A stretch of DNA of 64,000 nt from Anthopleura xanthogrammica (lineage: Eukaryota > Cnidaria > Anthozoa > Actiniaria > Actiniidae). Below, piece after piece: positions 50,685 through 61,823 of this stretch (its first letter is position 1; each line of letters opens with the position of its first letter). The stretch covers positions 372,001 through 436,000 of the forward strand of contig OZ025213.1 of the NCBI GenBank assembly GCA_964019055.1, in the 5' to 3' direction. Below the pieces are notes generated by a model that ran no database searches, was not told the origin of the DNA, and saw nothing but the letters and a program-made list of their open reading frames with translations. Made by a program: the position numbers and the translations under genes.

Positions 50685-52994
50685 TTAGACAATACTAGAC
50701 CGGGTCTTTTTCAATACGAAAGGGACGAGGAAGAAGGCAACAGTAGCAAGTACAGTCAGACCACCAAGCACACTGACAAATATAGCGGTGACTAGCAGGG
50801 GGTAGGGTAAGCAGTCTGTGTTGGTCAGCTTGTGATGATCTGCATTGAATTAAGAAAAAGAACTATGTAAATAAATGATAAACTGAAAAATAGGCCTTTT
50901 TCTGACATGGAATATTTATCAAGATAAACACAAAACAGCTGACGAGAGCTTTTAGTTTTAGTCACGTGATGTCAGAGGCGATTGTTTCGTATCAGACCCT
51001 CGTAAATTCATCCCGTCCCCACTCTTTTGAAGAATAAGTAAGGATTATCTCAGATTGGGGGATTTTACAACAAGAAGCCAAAGCTCGGTTCAGTGTAGTT
51101 TATGAAAATGCAGGAATGAATTAAAATTTCAAATTGTTTTTACTCTCGTAACAAACGTCTTACCTGATGTTATGGGGTCCCTTTCCTTGTGTACTTTGTG
51201 TTGTGTTGGTTTGTTATTGTAAGGTGTCTTGGTATGTGACGAGACAAACGTCTTACCTGATGTTACGGGGTCCCTTTCCTTGTGTACTTGTAATGGTGTA
51301 GTTTTATGTTGTGTTGGTTTGTTATTGTATGGTGTATTGGTATCTGATGTGACAAACGTCTTACCTGATGTCATGGGATCACTTTCCTTGTGTACTTGTA
51401 ATGGTGTAGTTTTATGTTGTGTCGGTTTGTTATTGTAAGATGTATTGTTATCTGATGTGACAAACGTCTTACCTGATGTTATGGGGTCCCTTTCCTTGTG
51501 TACTTTGTGTTGTGTTGGGTTTTTGTTGTAAGGTCTATTGGTAGCTGTTTTTACCATAGGTGTCTTGGTGACGTGGTCAGGTTTTGTTGATGTTATAGTG
51601 GTTGACAATGTTGGATAACACCAGCCCACTTGACCTCTACAACAAGCTGTGTCGTTAAAAAATTGCATTAATTAAAATATTTGCTGAAATATATTATTTG
51701 CATGGCACCATTCAAACCTTTTTTACCTCGTTTTGGATTCACAAATCCATCCTCTCAAAAAACCACATGGAGCATAAGTGATTTGCAAAGATGCTCCATG
51801 TGCATTTACAGGTCGGGCGTTAGTGCGTGCATGCATTTCTAATATCTCTCAGTTAGCCTTGGGAATCTTGCTCTTCATGATTATTGTGCTGCATTTCCTT
51901 GAGTGTTTAAGTAACGAGGCATAGGTTATTATGTAAATAGTTTTAGTTAAACATTTGGTGCAGAAAAAGGAAAGAGTAAAGCAAGACATTCAGTTACCTT
52001 TTCCTTTATATTCACATATCGTTTCTCTTTGTAAATCATCTCTTTTGTTGCGGAACAGCCCATAGGTACCTGATGGAAAATTCTTTGCCATTATTACATG
52101 AATGAGACCTACTCGACGGGAATCTGGTTTATCGTATTGCCACTTGTTGTATATCAGGGAGTGGTTACTCAGCCATTCCCAACTTTCATCTCTCTTCTCA
52201 AGACCAATCCACCATTCATTGTCACCACGCGGCCTAATTGTTCTATTCTGAATCTGTATTTTGATGAACTCCCATTCTTCTATCGTTTCCATAGAAACCA
52301 GATCTCCTTGATTATCCTTACATAATTTTCGTGCTACAGACCACGTCCTGAGAGACGCTTCACCAAATGAGTAGCATGAACACTGGGCTGAACCTGAAAC
52401 GTGCAACACAAGCAAAATTAGCGACTTATTATTGGAGGCATAATAATTGATGACAAAGCATTTCAACGTCAATGTCATATTCTTACTATGATTTAAGAGA
52501 CAGCACGACACTTTTCACATTTTTACAAGACATGTTTTGCCATCGTCAGTTGCTAAGTACAGAGTGGAAATCTTACGATATACACCCAATTGCAAGACGT
52601 TGTCATATGAAAATAAAAAATAAAAAATAAATATCAATTAGAAATACGTTTCTTTATTTTGATTCTAAAGCCACCTAGATTAATGAGAATAACTGTTCAG
52701 TAATAGAACCACCAGATTATCTCAAAAATATCATTCAATATTTTAAAAACAGGGAAATAATTACATCTGTTTTGCAAGGATAATTAATTTCTATCTATTT
52801 TCTATTTCTATATGACAACGTTCTTGCAATTAGGTGTATAACCAAAGTAATACAAAAGAAAACCGTGAATATGAGACTATTGAATATGCAATATTTATAT
52901 TCGTTCTAACTTACTTACCGCCAGATATCCGTACCAAACAAAGTGCAGTCACAATATAGTAACATATTGTCCTACTTCGAAGACAAAGCCTCAT
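50685..52994 (-). CDS. Lectin receptor E: C-type lectin receptor with repeat stalk and minimal tail
   Basis: Exons 5'-3': signal 52919-52994, CTLD 51998-52393, stalk up to 51164-51646, TM and end 50685-50839; 369 residues with the longest stalk. The CTLD has CSCYSF, EWWIGL and a KPD tripeptide and lacks both inner cysteines (IHVIMAKN; DDLQRETIC). The stalk begins ACCRGQVGWC, then about four units with YNNKPTQHK...VHKERDP.TSGKTFV. Each unit contains a consensus donor (CAG|GTAAGACG) with exon ends at 51473, 51365, 51257 and 51164. The steps of 108, 108 and 93 bases are all multiples of three, so any can be used in frame. TM is YPLLVTAIFVSVLGGLTVLATVAFFLV without a charged residue; the tail is only KKTRSSIV. 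Could be decoy, co-receptor-dependent or anchoring; no signalling motif. Confidence 0.8.
52579..52840. mobile_element. Foldback MITE, copy 1
   Basis: Ends TATACACCCAATTGCAAGA and inverted TATACACCTAATTGCAAGA, continuing into CGTTGTCATATGAAAATAAA. A relative is at 56993-57247 with shared interior (TCTTTATTTTG.TTCTAAAGCC). Confidence 0.7.
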
Positions 52995-54176
52995 TATGGT
53001 CGTGATCTTTATTAAGACGTCTCCTGCAATGATAACTGAGCAGCTTTATAGAAAGTGTCTTCACTAGCTCATCTACTAACTATGATAAATGAATAAATTT
53101 TCTACATAACGATACAGCATGATGTGGTTTGTCAGATTTCAGTTTCGTATCGGACATATTTCACCTTGTCAAACCACTTTTCACATGCCTTTGTATCAGC
53201 TGCTGACGTTCTTAACCACATATGCATATCCTGAATGATTTCTTAAGCTGACTTACATCACCGCTGACCGTGACATCTTGCGGGTCACTTCCTTGGTACA
53301 CAGTAAATTAAAATGTCTCCCTTCAAATTATGGTATATTTTCTGTCTTAGAAACCCTTAGTGACCCAGGTCTTGCAGTAGATATTTGAGTTTGAAAATCC
53401 ACGTTTTGTGGGATTTTTAACACTGTATATATTAACATTACACGTACGGTGGCGGGAAGAGTGTCAAGTGACATTTTTATACATGTTCATTTTATATGAA
53501 TCAGTGCAGGACTTGGAACATTCTTGAAGATAGTTTGAGTAGTTTCTCCTTCCATGCACAAAGTTTTTTAAATACTTACATACACTTTTTTACACACCAA
53601 AAAGGCGCACAAATACACACTGAAATCCTTCTTTGAGACGCAGTGAATATAAATAAGTCTCGTGAAAGTAAACGTTGAAGTAGTTCTGAATGAACTGAAG
53701 ACATTTAGATATCTCCAACATTCAGCTCATTTGCGTTGAGCTTCGCGATCATGACTGATGACGTCACGAAAAAAATTATTATATACTTACTTTCGCAATG
53801 CATCTCGTGAAGGTAAACACTCCTCCTCTGCTCACAGTGAGTAAAGTTTAAATGAATTATAACTTACATGCTTTTTAAACTAATTTACATGGAATATACA
53901 GCCTATTTTTACATTTTTTTTTCAGGCATCACAAAATTTTACACGTTATGTAAGACTACAATTTCACTGTAAATTTAATTTGCTGTATCTTTACATACAT
54001 TTTACATCAAGTTTACTGCGTACTGAAATTGGTATAATTTTCCATGCATGATACTGACCAAAAGAAACGAAGGCTCATAACGAAGCAGATATCTCGAAGA
54101 TTCTTGGGTTCATTCAGCTTTTCATGCGTATTTCGTGATAAACGTAAAAAAATGAAATACCATTAATTTTAATCTA
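52995..54176. other. 5' flank of gene E and 3' flank of gene F, no gene seen
   Basis: 52919-53240 is near-identical to the upstream regions of C and F. The remainder is AT-rich with no supported exon. Confidence 0.55.
53030..53050 (-). promoter_or_regulatory. TATA box and TGATAACTGA element, gene E
   Basis: TATAAA (minus) at 53045-53050 and TGATAACTGA at 53030-53039, with the same 51-base spacing to the ATG as in C and F; the surrounding sequence is also duplicated. Confidence 0.6.
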
Positions 54177-54735
54177 TTAGACAATACTGATGCTAGACCG
54201 GGTCTTTTTCAATACGAAAGGGACGAGGAAGAAGGCAACAGTAGCAAGTACAGTTAGACCACCAAGCACATTGACAAATATAGCGGTGACTAGCAGGGGG
54301 TAGGGTAAGCAGTCTGTGTTGGTCAGCTTGTGATGATCTGCATTGAATTAAGAAAAAGAACTATGTAAATAAATGATAAACTGAAAAATAGGCCTTTTTC
54401 TGACATGGAATATTTATCAAGATAAACACGAAAAGGGTTGTACAAAATTGCTTTGATTTCAGACTGGAGCTCTTAGTTTTAGTCACGTGATGTCATGTGA
54501 GGCGATGGTTTTGTATCAGACCCTCGTGAATTCTTTCCGTCACCACTCTTTGGAAGAAAAAAAAAACCCAATTTTTTTTTTGGGTTAGGTTGTGGTTCTT
54601 ACAACCAGAAGCCAAAAACCAAAGCTCGGTTCAGTGTAGTTTATGAAAATATAGGTTTAAATTAAAATGTCTAAGGGTTTTTACTGACGTTTGTTGTTGT
54701 AAGGTGTATTGGTACTTGAGTCTGTGAAGGCACTG

Positions 54736-54767
<32 letters not shown>

Positions 54768-55543
54768 AGTCACTTCTTGATCTAGATCTGTTTTTGATGC
54801 AGTCGTCACTGTGGGAGTTGTTGAGTTATAGCACCATTTCACTTGCTTATTGCTGCAGTCTGTTATTTATCAATTTATAATAATGAGTTATTAGTACCAT
54901 TTGTCTTTATCTCAGAGACACATGCAAATATATATCATATTTCTTTACCTTTCTTTAAATATTCACAAATCCATCCTTTCCTTAAAATACATCTAGCATT
55001 ATTGAATAACCCATAGGTGTTATTTGGATAATTTTTTGCTATGAGGACACACTTCTCGTTTTCTTCCTTATTAGGTTCGCGTGGTTGCCACTTGTTGTAT
55101 GTCAGAGAGTGGTTACTCAGCCATTTCCATCTTCCATCTCTCTCCTCAAGACCAATCCACCATTCTTCATAACCTTCACTTGTTCTATTCAGGATCTGTG
55201 TTTTGATGAACTCCCATTCTTCTACCGTTTCCATAGAAACCAGGTCACCTCCTTGTCTTCTACACTGATCTTTGCCATACGACCAAGACGTAATAGATCT
55301 TCCATCAAAAGTATAGCAAGAACACTGATAGGTGCCTGAAACTAGAGAACAAATCCACCAACAAACAAAATTTAGTAGTATTTTCTGCGTTATACACAAT
55401 AATAACTGATTACTGAATGATAAAGCATTTCAATATCAGTGTCATATTCTTACTCTTTCTAACTCACCGCCAGATATCCATACCAAACAAAGTGCAGTCA
55501 CAATATAGTAACATATTGTCCTACTTCGAAGACAAAGCCTCAT
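54177..55543 (-). CDS. Lectin receptor F: C-type lectin receptor with short tail, EPN motif
   Basis: Exons 5'-3': signal 55468-55543, CTLD 54949-55341, stalk 54689-54859, TM and end 54177-54337; 266 residues. The CTLD has six cysteines (KCVLIA; ARCILRKGWIC), EWWIGL, WLSNHSLTYNKW and, alone in this cluster, a true EPN tripeptide (QPREPNKEENEKC), which in vertebrate C-type lectins goes with mannose-type sugar binding. The usual WND is FNN. The stalk is CSNKQVKWC then Thr-rich. The TM exon is a near copy of that of E; the tail is KKTRSSISIV without a tyrosine. The stalk donor is read as C|GTCAGT because it keeps phase with the TM exon; CA|GTAAAA nearby would not. Confidence 0.8.
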
Positions 55544-55578
55544 TATGGTCGTGATCTTTATTAAGACGTCTCCTGCAA

Positions 55579-55599
55579 TGATAACTGAGCAGCTTTATA
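55579..55599 (-). promoter_or_regulatory. TATA box and TGATAACTGA element, gene F
   Basis: TATAAA (minus) at 55594-55599 and TGATAACTGA at 55579-55588, with the same 51-base spacing to the ATG as in C and E. Confidence 0.6.
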
Positions 55600-56649
55600 G
55601 AAAGTGTCTTCACTTGTTAATCATCTATTAACCATGATAAGCTCATATTCTTAACATCAAAACAGCATGATGCGGTTTGCCAGATTTCAGTTTCATATCG
55701 GACATTCTTCATTGTGTCAAAATACCTTTTAAACAGTTGCTGAGGTTTTTAACCACATATGCACACTGTGCTGAAGGATTTCTTAAGGTGACTGACATCA
55801 CCGCTGAACTTCGGCTGATGACAAACAAAGGATCTCTGAACCGACAGGATGTCATGCGCATTAACGGCCGACCTTTGACTGGATGATATCCAAGGCTAAA
55901 TACTAAAGCAATCGACATGAAGTTCAACTAAAACAGAAAAACCGCAATTCGATTCATTTGCCAAACGCACAGTATTAGGTTTGTGCGGAGTTTACCATTC
56001 AGCTGACCAAAAGAGACGGAGGCTCATAACGACGCAGATTTCTTGAAGGTTCATTCAGTTTTTCAGGCGTATTTTGTGATAAAAGGCAAGTATAAATAGA
56101 CAAATCCGCAAATATTGTCTTTGAATTCTTTTAATTTTGACATTCAGACATTATGACACAACTTACGCATGATTTGTACAACATATACTGCATGCGCGTC
56201 TTCCTCCAAAACACTGAACAACCTACTGTTTGCACTATATAGTTTGTACGTAGTTCTTTCCCTTGAGACTTATGCTTTTTTCTAGTTAGTTTACATCCAT
56301 ATTAGTTTATATCTCCAGAGGGAAAGAAATAGAATGACAAGGCTACCTAAAAAAGTCTTCATTCAAAAATTAAAAAACTGATATTGAAAGCTAAGCCCTT
56401 TTTAGACCACATTGATTACAGCCTAAAATTCTTCAGTATATACAACGTAATTGTGATGACTGAGACGTTAATGACTAAACGACATTACGTCATGTTCGTA
56501 TTGCGCATGCGTAGTTCCATGAAATAATTCCAGTTTTATATAGTAGTTAGAGATACATTTCTATACATTATGATACACCATTGAAACTTATTTATATCAG
56601 TTTCATGCAGCTGCAAGGATTGTGTTGTTATTTGCACTCATATAAGTAT

Positions 56650-56849
56650 AATAGACCTCATCGGCTTGGGGTAATGTTGTCCCATTTCAGACCACGTGTC
56701 ATTCTCTTGAGAATAAGATTCTTTGTTTGAGTTGTATCCATATTCATGTGTCTTCTCATGCGCAACCGTTAAACAATGAAATGATACTCTGGGGAATGAC
56801 ACGTGGTCTGAAATGGGACAACATTACACCCAAGCCGATGAGGTCTATT
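56650..56849. mobile_element. Foldback MITE with 55-base arms
   Basis: The left arm AATAGACCTCATCGGCTTGG...CACGTGTCATTC is repeated inverted at the right end with only one or two mismatches. There is a central spacer of about 90 bases and no coding capacity. Confidence 0.85.
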
Positions 56850-56992
56850 GACTGCTAGATGTCTATACTCAATAGCTGTTATTACAGTAGAGCCCGTAAT
56901 GAGATATTCTTTTGTTTTAAGAATCATACAAGTGAGGTTATCGGGTCGATACAATGCTTGTTGTCTCAATTGCATGCATCCATAATAACTGC

Positions 56993-57247
56993 TATTGCAA
57001 GAACGTTGTCATATGAAAATAAAGAATAAGAATTAATAAGAAAAAAATAGGGATTAATTAGAAATATTTTTCTTTATTTTGTTCTAAAGCCTCCTAAACT
57101 AATGAGAATAGCTTAATATAACCACCATTTTATGTCAAAAAATATCAGTCTATACCTTCAAAACAGTAAAATAATTCTGTTCTGCAAAAATAATTAATTC
57201 CTATTTGTTATTTTTTATTTTCATATGACAACCTTCTTGCAATTAGG
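56993..57247. mobile_element. Foldback MITE, copy 2
   Basis: TTGCAAGAACGTTGTCATAT at the left and its inverse ATATGACAACCTTCTTGCAA at the right; same family as 52579-52840. Confidence 0.7.
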
Positions 57248-57434
57248 TTTACGTGTTAGTGAAGAAAAGAAGAAAAAAGGTATACAACTTAATTGCTGTG
57301 TTAAAGAGCAGTAAAAAGTTCTCCCCATTCGCGTCTTAAACTGTATCCATTTAAAATGAAATTATCAGCTTGGTTCTCAATTTTCTTCACTGATTAGTTC
57401 CAATCCACAAATATCCTGATGTTGATCTTATAGA

Positions 57435-59126
57435 TTAAAGATGGTTTTCATATTCTCCTTCCTCCATTTCAATTTTTTCACTGTGAAAAAAAAGAAAAAG
57501 CAGCTCAATTAGGAAAAATTGACTAAATAATAATTTCGACTGAATAAAATTATGAAAAGTGGCCGGAATTAAATTAAAACTAACACTTCTCTTATGACCC
57601 ATCCCTGAGAATATTAGATACATACTACTGCAAATATAGTTGTAATTATGAATATTATAACGTAATTATTGAATTCCCTTGGCTCTAAATGTATTCCTCA
57701 CTACATATTATACTCGATTCTGATTGGTCGAGAGCAGCACAATTAATCCTTAATAATTAATAATCCATAATTATGAATATTATAACGTAATTATTGAATT
57801 CCCTTGGCTCTAAATGTATTCCTCACTACATATTATACTCGATTCTGATTGGTCGAGAGCAGCACAATTAATCCTTAATAATTAATAATCCATAATTATG
57901 AATATTATAACGTAATTATTGAATTCCCTTGGCTCTAAATGTATTCCTCACTACATATTATACTCGATTCTGATTGGTCGAGAGCAGCACAATTAATCCT
58001 TAATAATTAATAATCCATAATTATGAATATTATAACGTAATTATTGAATTCCCTTGGCTCTAAATGTATTCCTCACTACATATTATACTCGATTCTGATT
58101 GGTCGAGAGCAGCACAATTAATCCTTAATAATTAATAATCCATAATTATGAATATTATAACGTAATTATTGAATTCCCTTGGCTCTAAATGTATTCCTCA
58201 CTACATATTATACTCGATTCTGATTGGTCGAGAGCAGCACAATTAATCCTTAATAATTAATAATCCATAATTATGAATATTATAACGTAATTATTGAATT
58301 CCCTTGGCTCTAAATGCATTCCTCACTATATATTATACTCGATTCTGATTGGTCGAGAGCAGCACAATTAATCCTTAATCCAGATGAAATGCCTTCACTT
58401 CGACCTTTTTGGCCATTTTATTGGGTGTGCTATAAGTGATCATGAAAAATCGCACGACCTCGATTACAATTCGTAATTAATAGGTACAAGTAATGTTTTG
58501 AAAGTTCTTGTAATTGCACGAGCCTCTCCTTTACTTACACTGATTGTCGTGGTTTTGAACAATTCTTCCTACATACGACGAACAGGAACAAACCAGTGAA
58601 GAAAAAAACAGTTACTCCACCAACCACGCTGACAGATATGGCAATTATTAGGAATCCAGCAGGTAGGCATTCACGTACAGGGGATGTGGTCGTCAGAAAA
58701 CCTGTGTTGGATTGAAAAAATACGAATCAAAAACACAAATTTAAGCAAAGATAGCTCGGGGTGACGTCTGGAGTAAACACGGGTGGTGTAGCCGCGAGAG
58801 CGCTCGTTCGAGCACCCCCGGACTTGGTGTCATATGTGAGTAGAGTTGCTTGTTGGTTGTTCGTGAAAAATAATGCATTAACATCTAAGCAGCATTACTC
58901 GTACCACCGATGAAGAAAGGTCTACGTGTCGTTGCAGCAGTTGTAGTGGCTGTAGAGGGTGCTGCTGATGTCAATTTTGCTGCTTTTGGAGATGTCATTG
59001 TGGGTGTATTTGGTTCAGTCGTTATTTTGGATTTTGTTGTCGATATTGAAATTATTGGTGTTGTAATTGTTGTATTTGTTGCTGTTGTTTTTGTGGTTGG
59101 TTTTGTTGTTGTTTTTGTTGTTGGCT

Positions 59127-59161
<35 letters not shown>

Positions 59162-60224
59162 ATGTTAGCTGTTGTGGCTTGTGTCTTGGATGTAGTATAG
59201 ACATCTGTAGTAATGGTAGTAGTAGCGTTGATGCATCCTTGAACGCTATTGCAATCTATAAAGAATGAAAGGAAATATTATAACAATAAGAATCAACCAG
59301 GCTGCGGAGGAGACATAACCTGTAATGCCTTTGCTATACCTTTTTTCTTGTATTCACAAATCCATCCTTTGCCTATAGAATAATTAGTGATGAAATTAAA
59401 GATTAGGGAAGCATTTGATGAGTTATATGCTATGGTGGCAAATGCTTCTCCTTTTTTATGTTGTAGTAACAATTTCAACTTTGGATGACTTGGCATTCCA
59501 GTTTGGTTACTCAGCCATGTCCAATTCGCATTTTTCAATTCAAGTCCAATCCACCATTCATTAGTCCCATTCTCAGTTGTTTCATTCTGAAGCTGTTCTT
59601 GGATGAAATTCAACTCTTCATTGGTTTCCATAGAAACCAAATCACCGCCCTTAGCTTTGCAGTGCAGACGGCCATCTTCTCGTGAGCTCGAGTTTCCATG
59701 AAACGAATAACATGAACACGCGTCCACATTCGAAGCTGATAAACAAAAAGTCATGGTGTCAAAAACGGTTGCATAGGGAGGGGGCCCTAGGGGCCTTTTT
59801 GCTGCCCTCAAACTCTGGTTTTTAGATATATTTTAAAGTTGCGCAAAGCATAAGGAAATCAATAATCAATTTTCGCATGTAATTTTTTAGTGAAAAAAAA
59901 AAAAAAAAAAAAGAAGAAAATCAAGAGAGGTGATTAATTACAGGGTGTCTTGCAGTAAAAACGACTGGTCAAAAATCTACCTTTACCCAGAAATTAATGC
60001 CAACACGAGAACTACGATATCAAGAAGTAAAAACATGAAATCAAAATTTCACTTTGACTAAAGATTTTAAAGTTTGGCCAGTGCTGGATGACCTCGCGTA
60101 AACTTTGCTACAGCGACCATCTCAAGTACTGACACATGATGAACATAAACTTACCCGAAAAATCTGGTAATATCCAAAACACCACGATAACCAGAAAGAC
60201 GATTTTGGTGCCAAGAACATCCAT
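57435..60224 (-). CDS. Lectin receptor G: C-type lectin receptor with Thr-rich stalk and small separate tail exon
   Basis: Exons 5'-3': signal 60155-60224, CTLD 59340-59735, stalk 58905-59255, TM 58539-58701 and a proposed last exon 57435-57480; 341 residues. The CTLD is the most divergent here: NEELNFIQEQL, EWWIGL, no EPN/QPD-like block, and no inner cysteine pair (AFATIAYN; FITNYSIGKGWIC). The stalk is CNSVQGC then long poly-Thr/Lys, mucin-like. TM is FLIIAISVSVVGGVTVFFFTGLFLFVV. After CRKNCSKPRQS the genome reads GT|GTAAGT: either a stop codon right there or a perfect donor. A consensus acceptor (TTTTTTTTCACAG) at 57481 joins in phase and gives VEKIEMEEGEYENHL-stop, a YEN (Grb2-SH2-type) site. 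The last exon is inference; the other exons are firm. Confidence 0.75.
57643..58379. repeat. 125-base satellite-like tandem repeat, about 5.9 copies
   Basis: Exact 125-base period (57643, 57768, 57893, 58018, 58143, 58268) with almost no divergence; contains CGATTCTGATTGGTCGAGAG. Lies in the last intron of gene G. Confidence 0.97.
58778..58880 (+). mobile_element. tRNA-derived SINE, truncated
   Basis: A tRNA-like head (GTAGCCGCGAGAGCGCTCGTTCGAGCACC) followed by GACTTGGTGTCATATGTGAG and AGAGTTGCTTGTTGGTT, matching the SINE at 36605. It sits about 25 bases from the stalk exon of gene G. Confidence 0.6.
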
Positions 60225-61823
60225 AGTGCAAAAAGTATCACTTCAGGAGCTCGGGACGAACATTTACTTTAACTAGGATAAAAAGAAGAATTTGTGGAGA
60301 TGTAAAGCAATGTAGTTCTAGGACTAGACGCGAGTTGCTCTAGTCTGGTACTATCCCGTTGGTTGGTAACGTTGACAGTCACTGTAAGCATCGAAACAGC
60401 AAAGTGAAAATAAACTGACGGCTGTATAAAACTATTAAACGCTGAATATTCAAGAAATGGCGCGTGTTTATTAGATTTAAACCTCAAACGGTTTGTGTGA
60501 ATAAGAATAAAAACGTTTAGTGTGGGTAAAACTGAGACACGAATGGGAATTCCCAGGAGAATACAAAGTGTTGTACTCGTGTTGCTCAAAAATGCAAAAC
60601 GAAAGAGTTTTAACAGGATATGACAAAAATAAAATGTTGGAAATAGCTCAAGATCATTAAATCCTGGCGTAATTATTTTCTTTAAATGGAAATTGATTCT
60701 TTTTGCCCAAAGCGAGGAATTTTATTATTTCGTTAATAAAATCATATTCGTTTTGTCGTCTTAACTATAAGCAGTATTTAGTTTGTTCCTTCCAAGATGA
60801 TAAGTTGTCAGTATGCCACACTTTGAGAAGAATGTTATTGAAAAACCGAAAACAAAATAAATAATAAAATAAATTAATTTTACATGATATCTTATAAATA
60901 AAGACAATTTAAAATTGCTCAAAAAAATTACAATGTCGAAAGTAATATTCGGAAAAAATATTAAAGTTTGGGGGGAAAATATGTCCAGATAAAATAGAAC
61001 CATGGGTTTGTGCTCGCGCGCGTGCGTTACATTTGGCGGGAAAAGTAAATTTAATCTGTCCCAGGAGTCAAGTACGACCGCCATGTTGTTTGTCCTGTCA
61101 ACCCACGCTGAATCTTCTTTAAACATCTGGAGGACGAAAAACAGCCAAGGAATTTACTTCTAACGATAACACACAGCTTTAATAAAGATTGAACTGTACA
61201 GGAGATAATATTTTGAAGCATTTTCAAGTAGAAGGTAAGTTTAAAAGTCGTGTAGTTGGGAATTTAAAGGACTGAAATTGTAGACTTGTAGCGAGCTTCA
61301 GCATTGTTTAAACTAAAAACAACTGAAACTAACTGACTTATTATGTCTATTATATGTCCAGCATCATATAATACAATTTCTTGTTATTATTTTATTGATT
61401 TTTGGGGTAATATTTGAGTATTATTAAGCAGCTTCGTAAACAATTTCGCAATGAATAATAATTATGTACACTGAGCTCTCATAGTTTTTTGTGTATATTA
61501 ATAGCTAATTATCCTCAAAAAGCTTATTTAGTAAGATATTTTAATATTAATTTCTTCTTTCTCTGGTTTTGAGCTTGCTGGTCTTATGTGTTTTTAATGT
61601 TATGATTATTTTTATACATTTATGTTTGACTGTGGTCTTGCTTCCCCTCTTCCACCCCCTGGGGGTGTTTTTGTCAGACTATTGGTTTACTTCATATTGT
61701 TGTCCTTCATTAGTCTTGATTTTCCATATTTTCCGAACTATTGGAACCAGAAATATGGTATCAAAATCTTTTCCCCATTTTTCGTTTCATTATTTCAATT
61801 TTTCTGGCTATAAACTTTCCTGG
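60225..61823. other. Intergenic between G and H, no supported gene
   Basis: AT-rich. Several open frames of 60-120 codons are present but show no domain or splice logic. Confidence 0.55.

Larger units (their letters stand above)
55544..57434. other. Intergenic between F and G, transposon remnants
   Basis: Duplicated 5' flank of F (to about 55800), then AT-rich sequence with two foldback elements (56650-56849 and 56993-57247). No supported gene. Confidence 0.55.

Noticed and set aside
58910..59200. 96-codon + strand Val-rich frame
   Set aside because: Antisense of the Thr-rich stalk exon of gene G.
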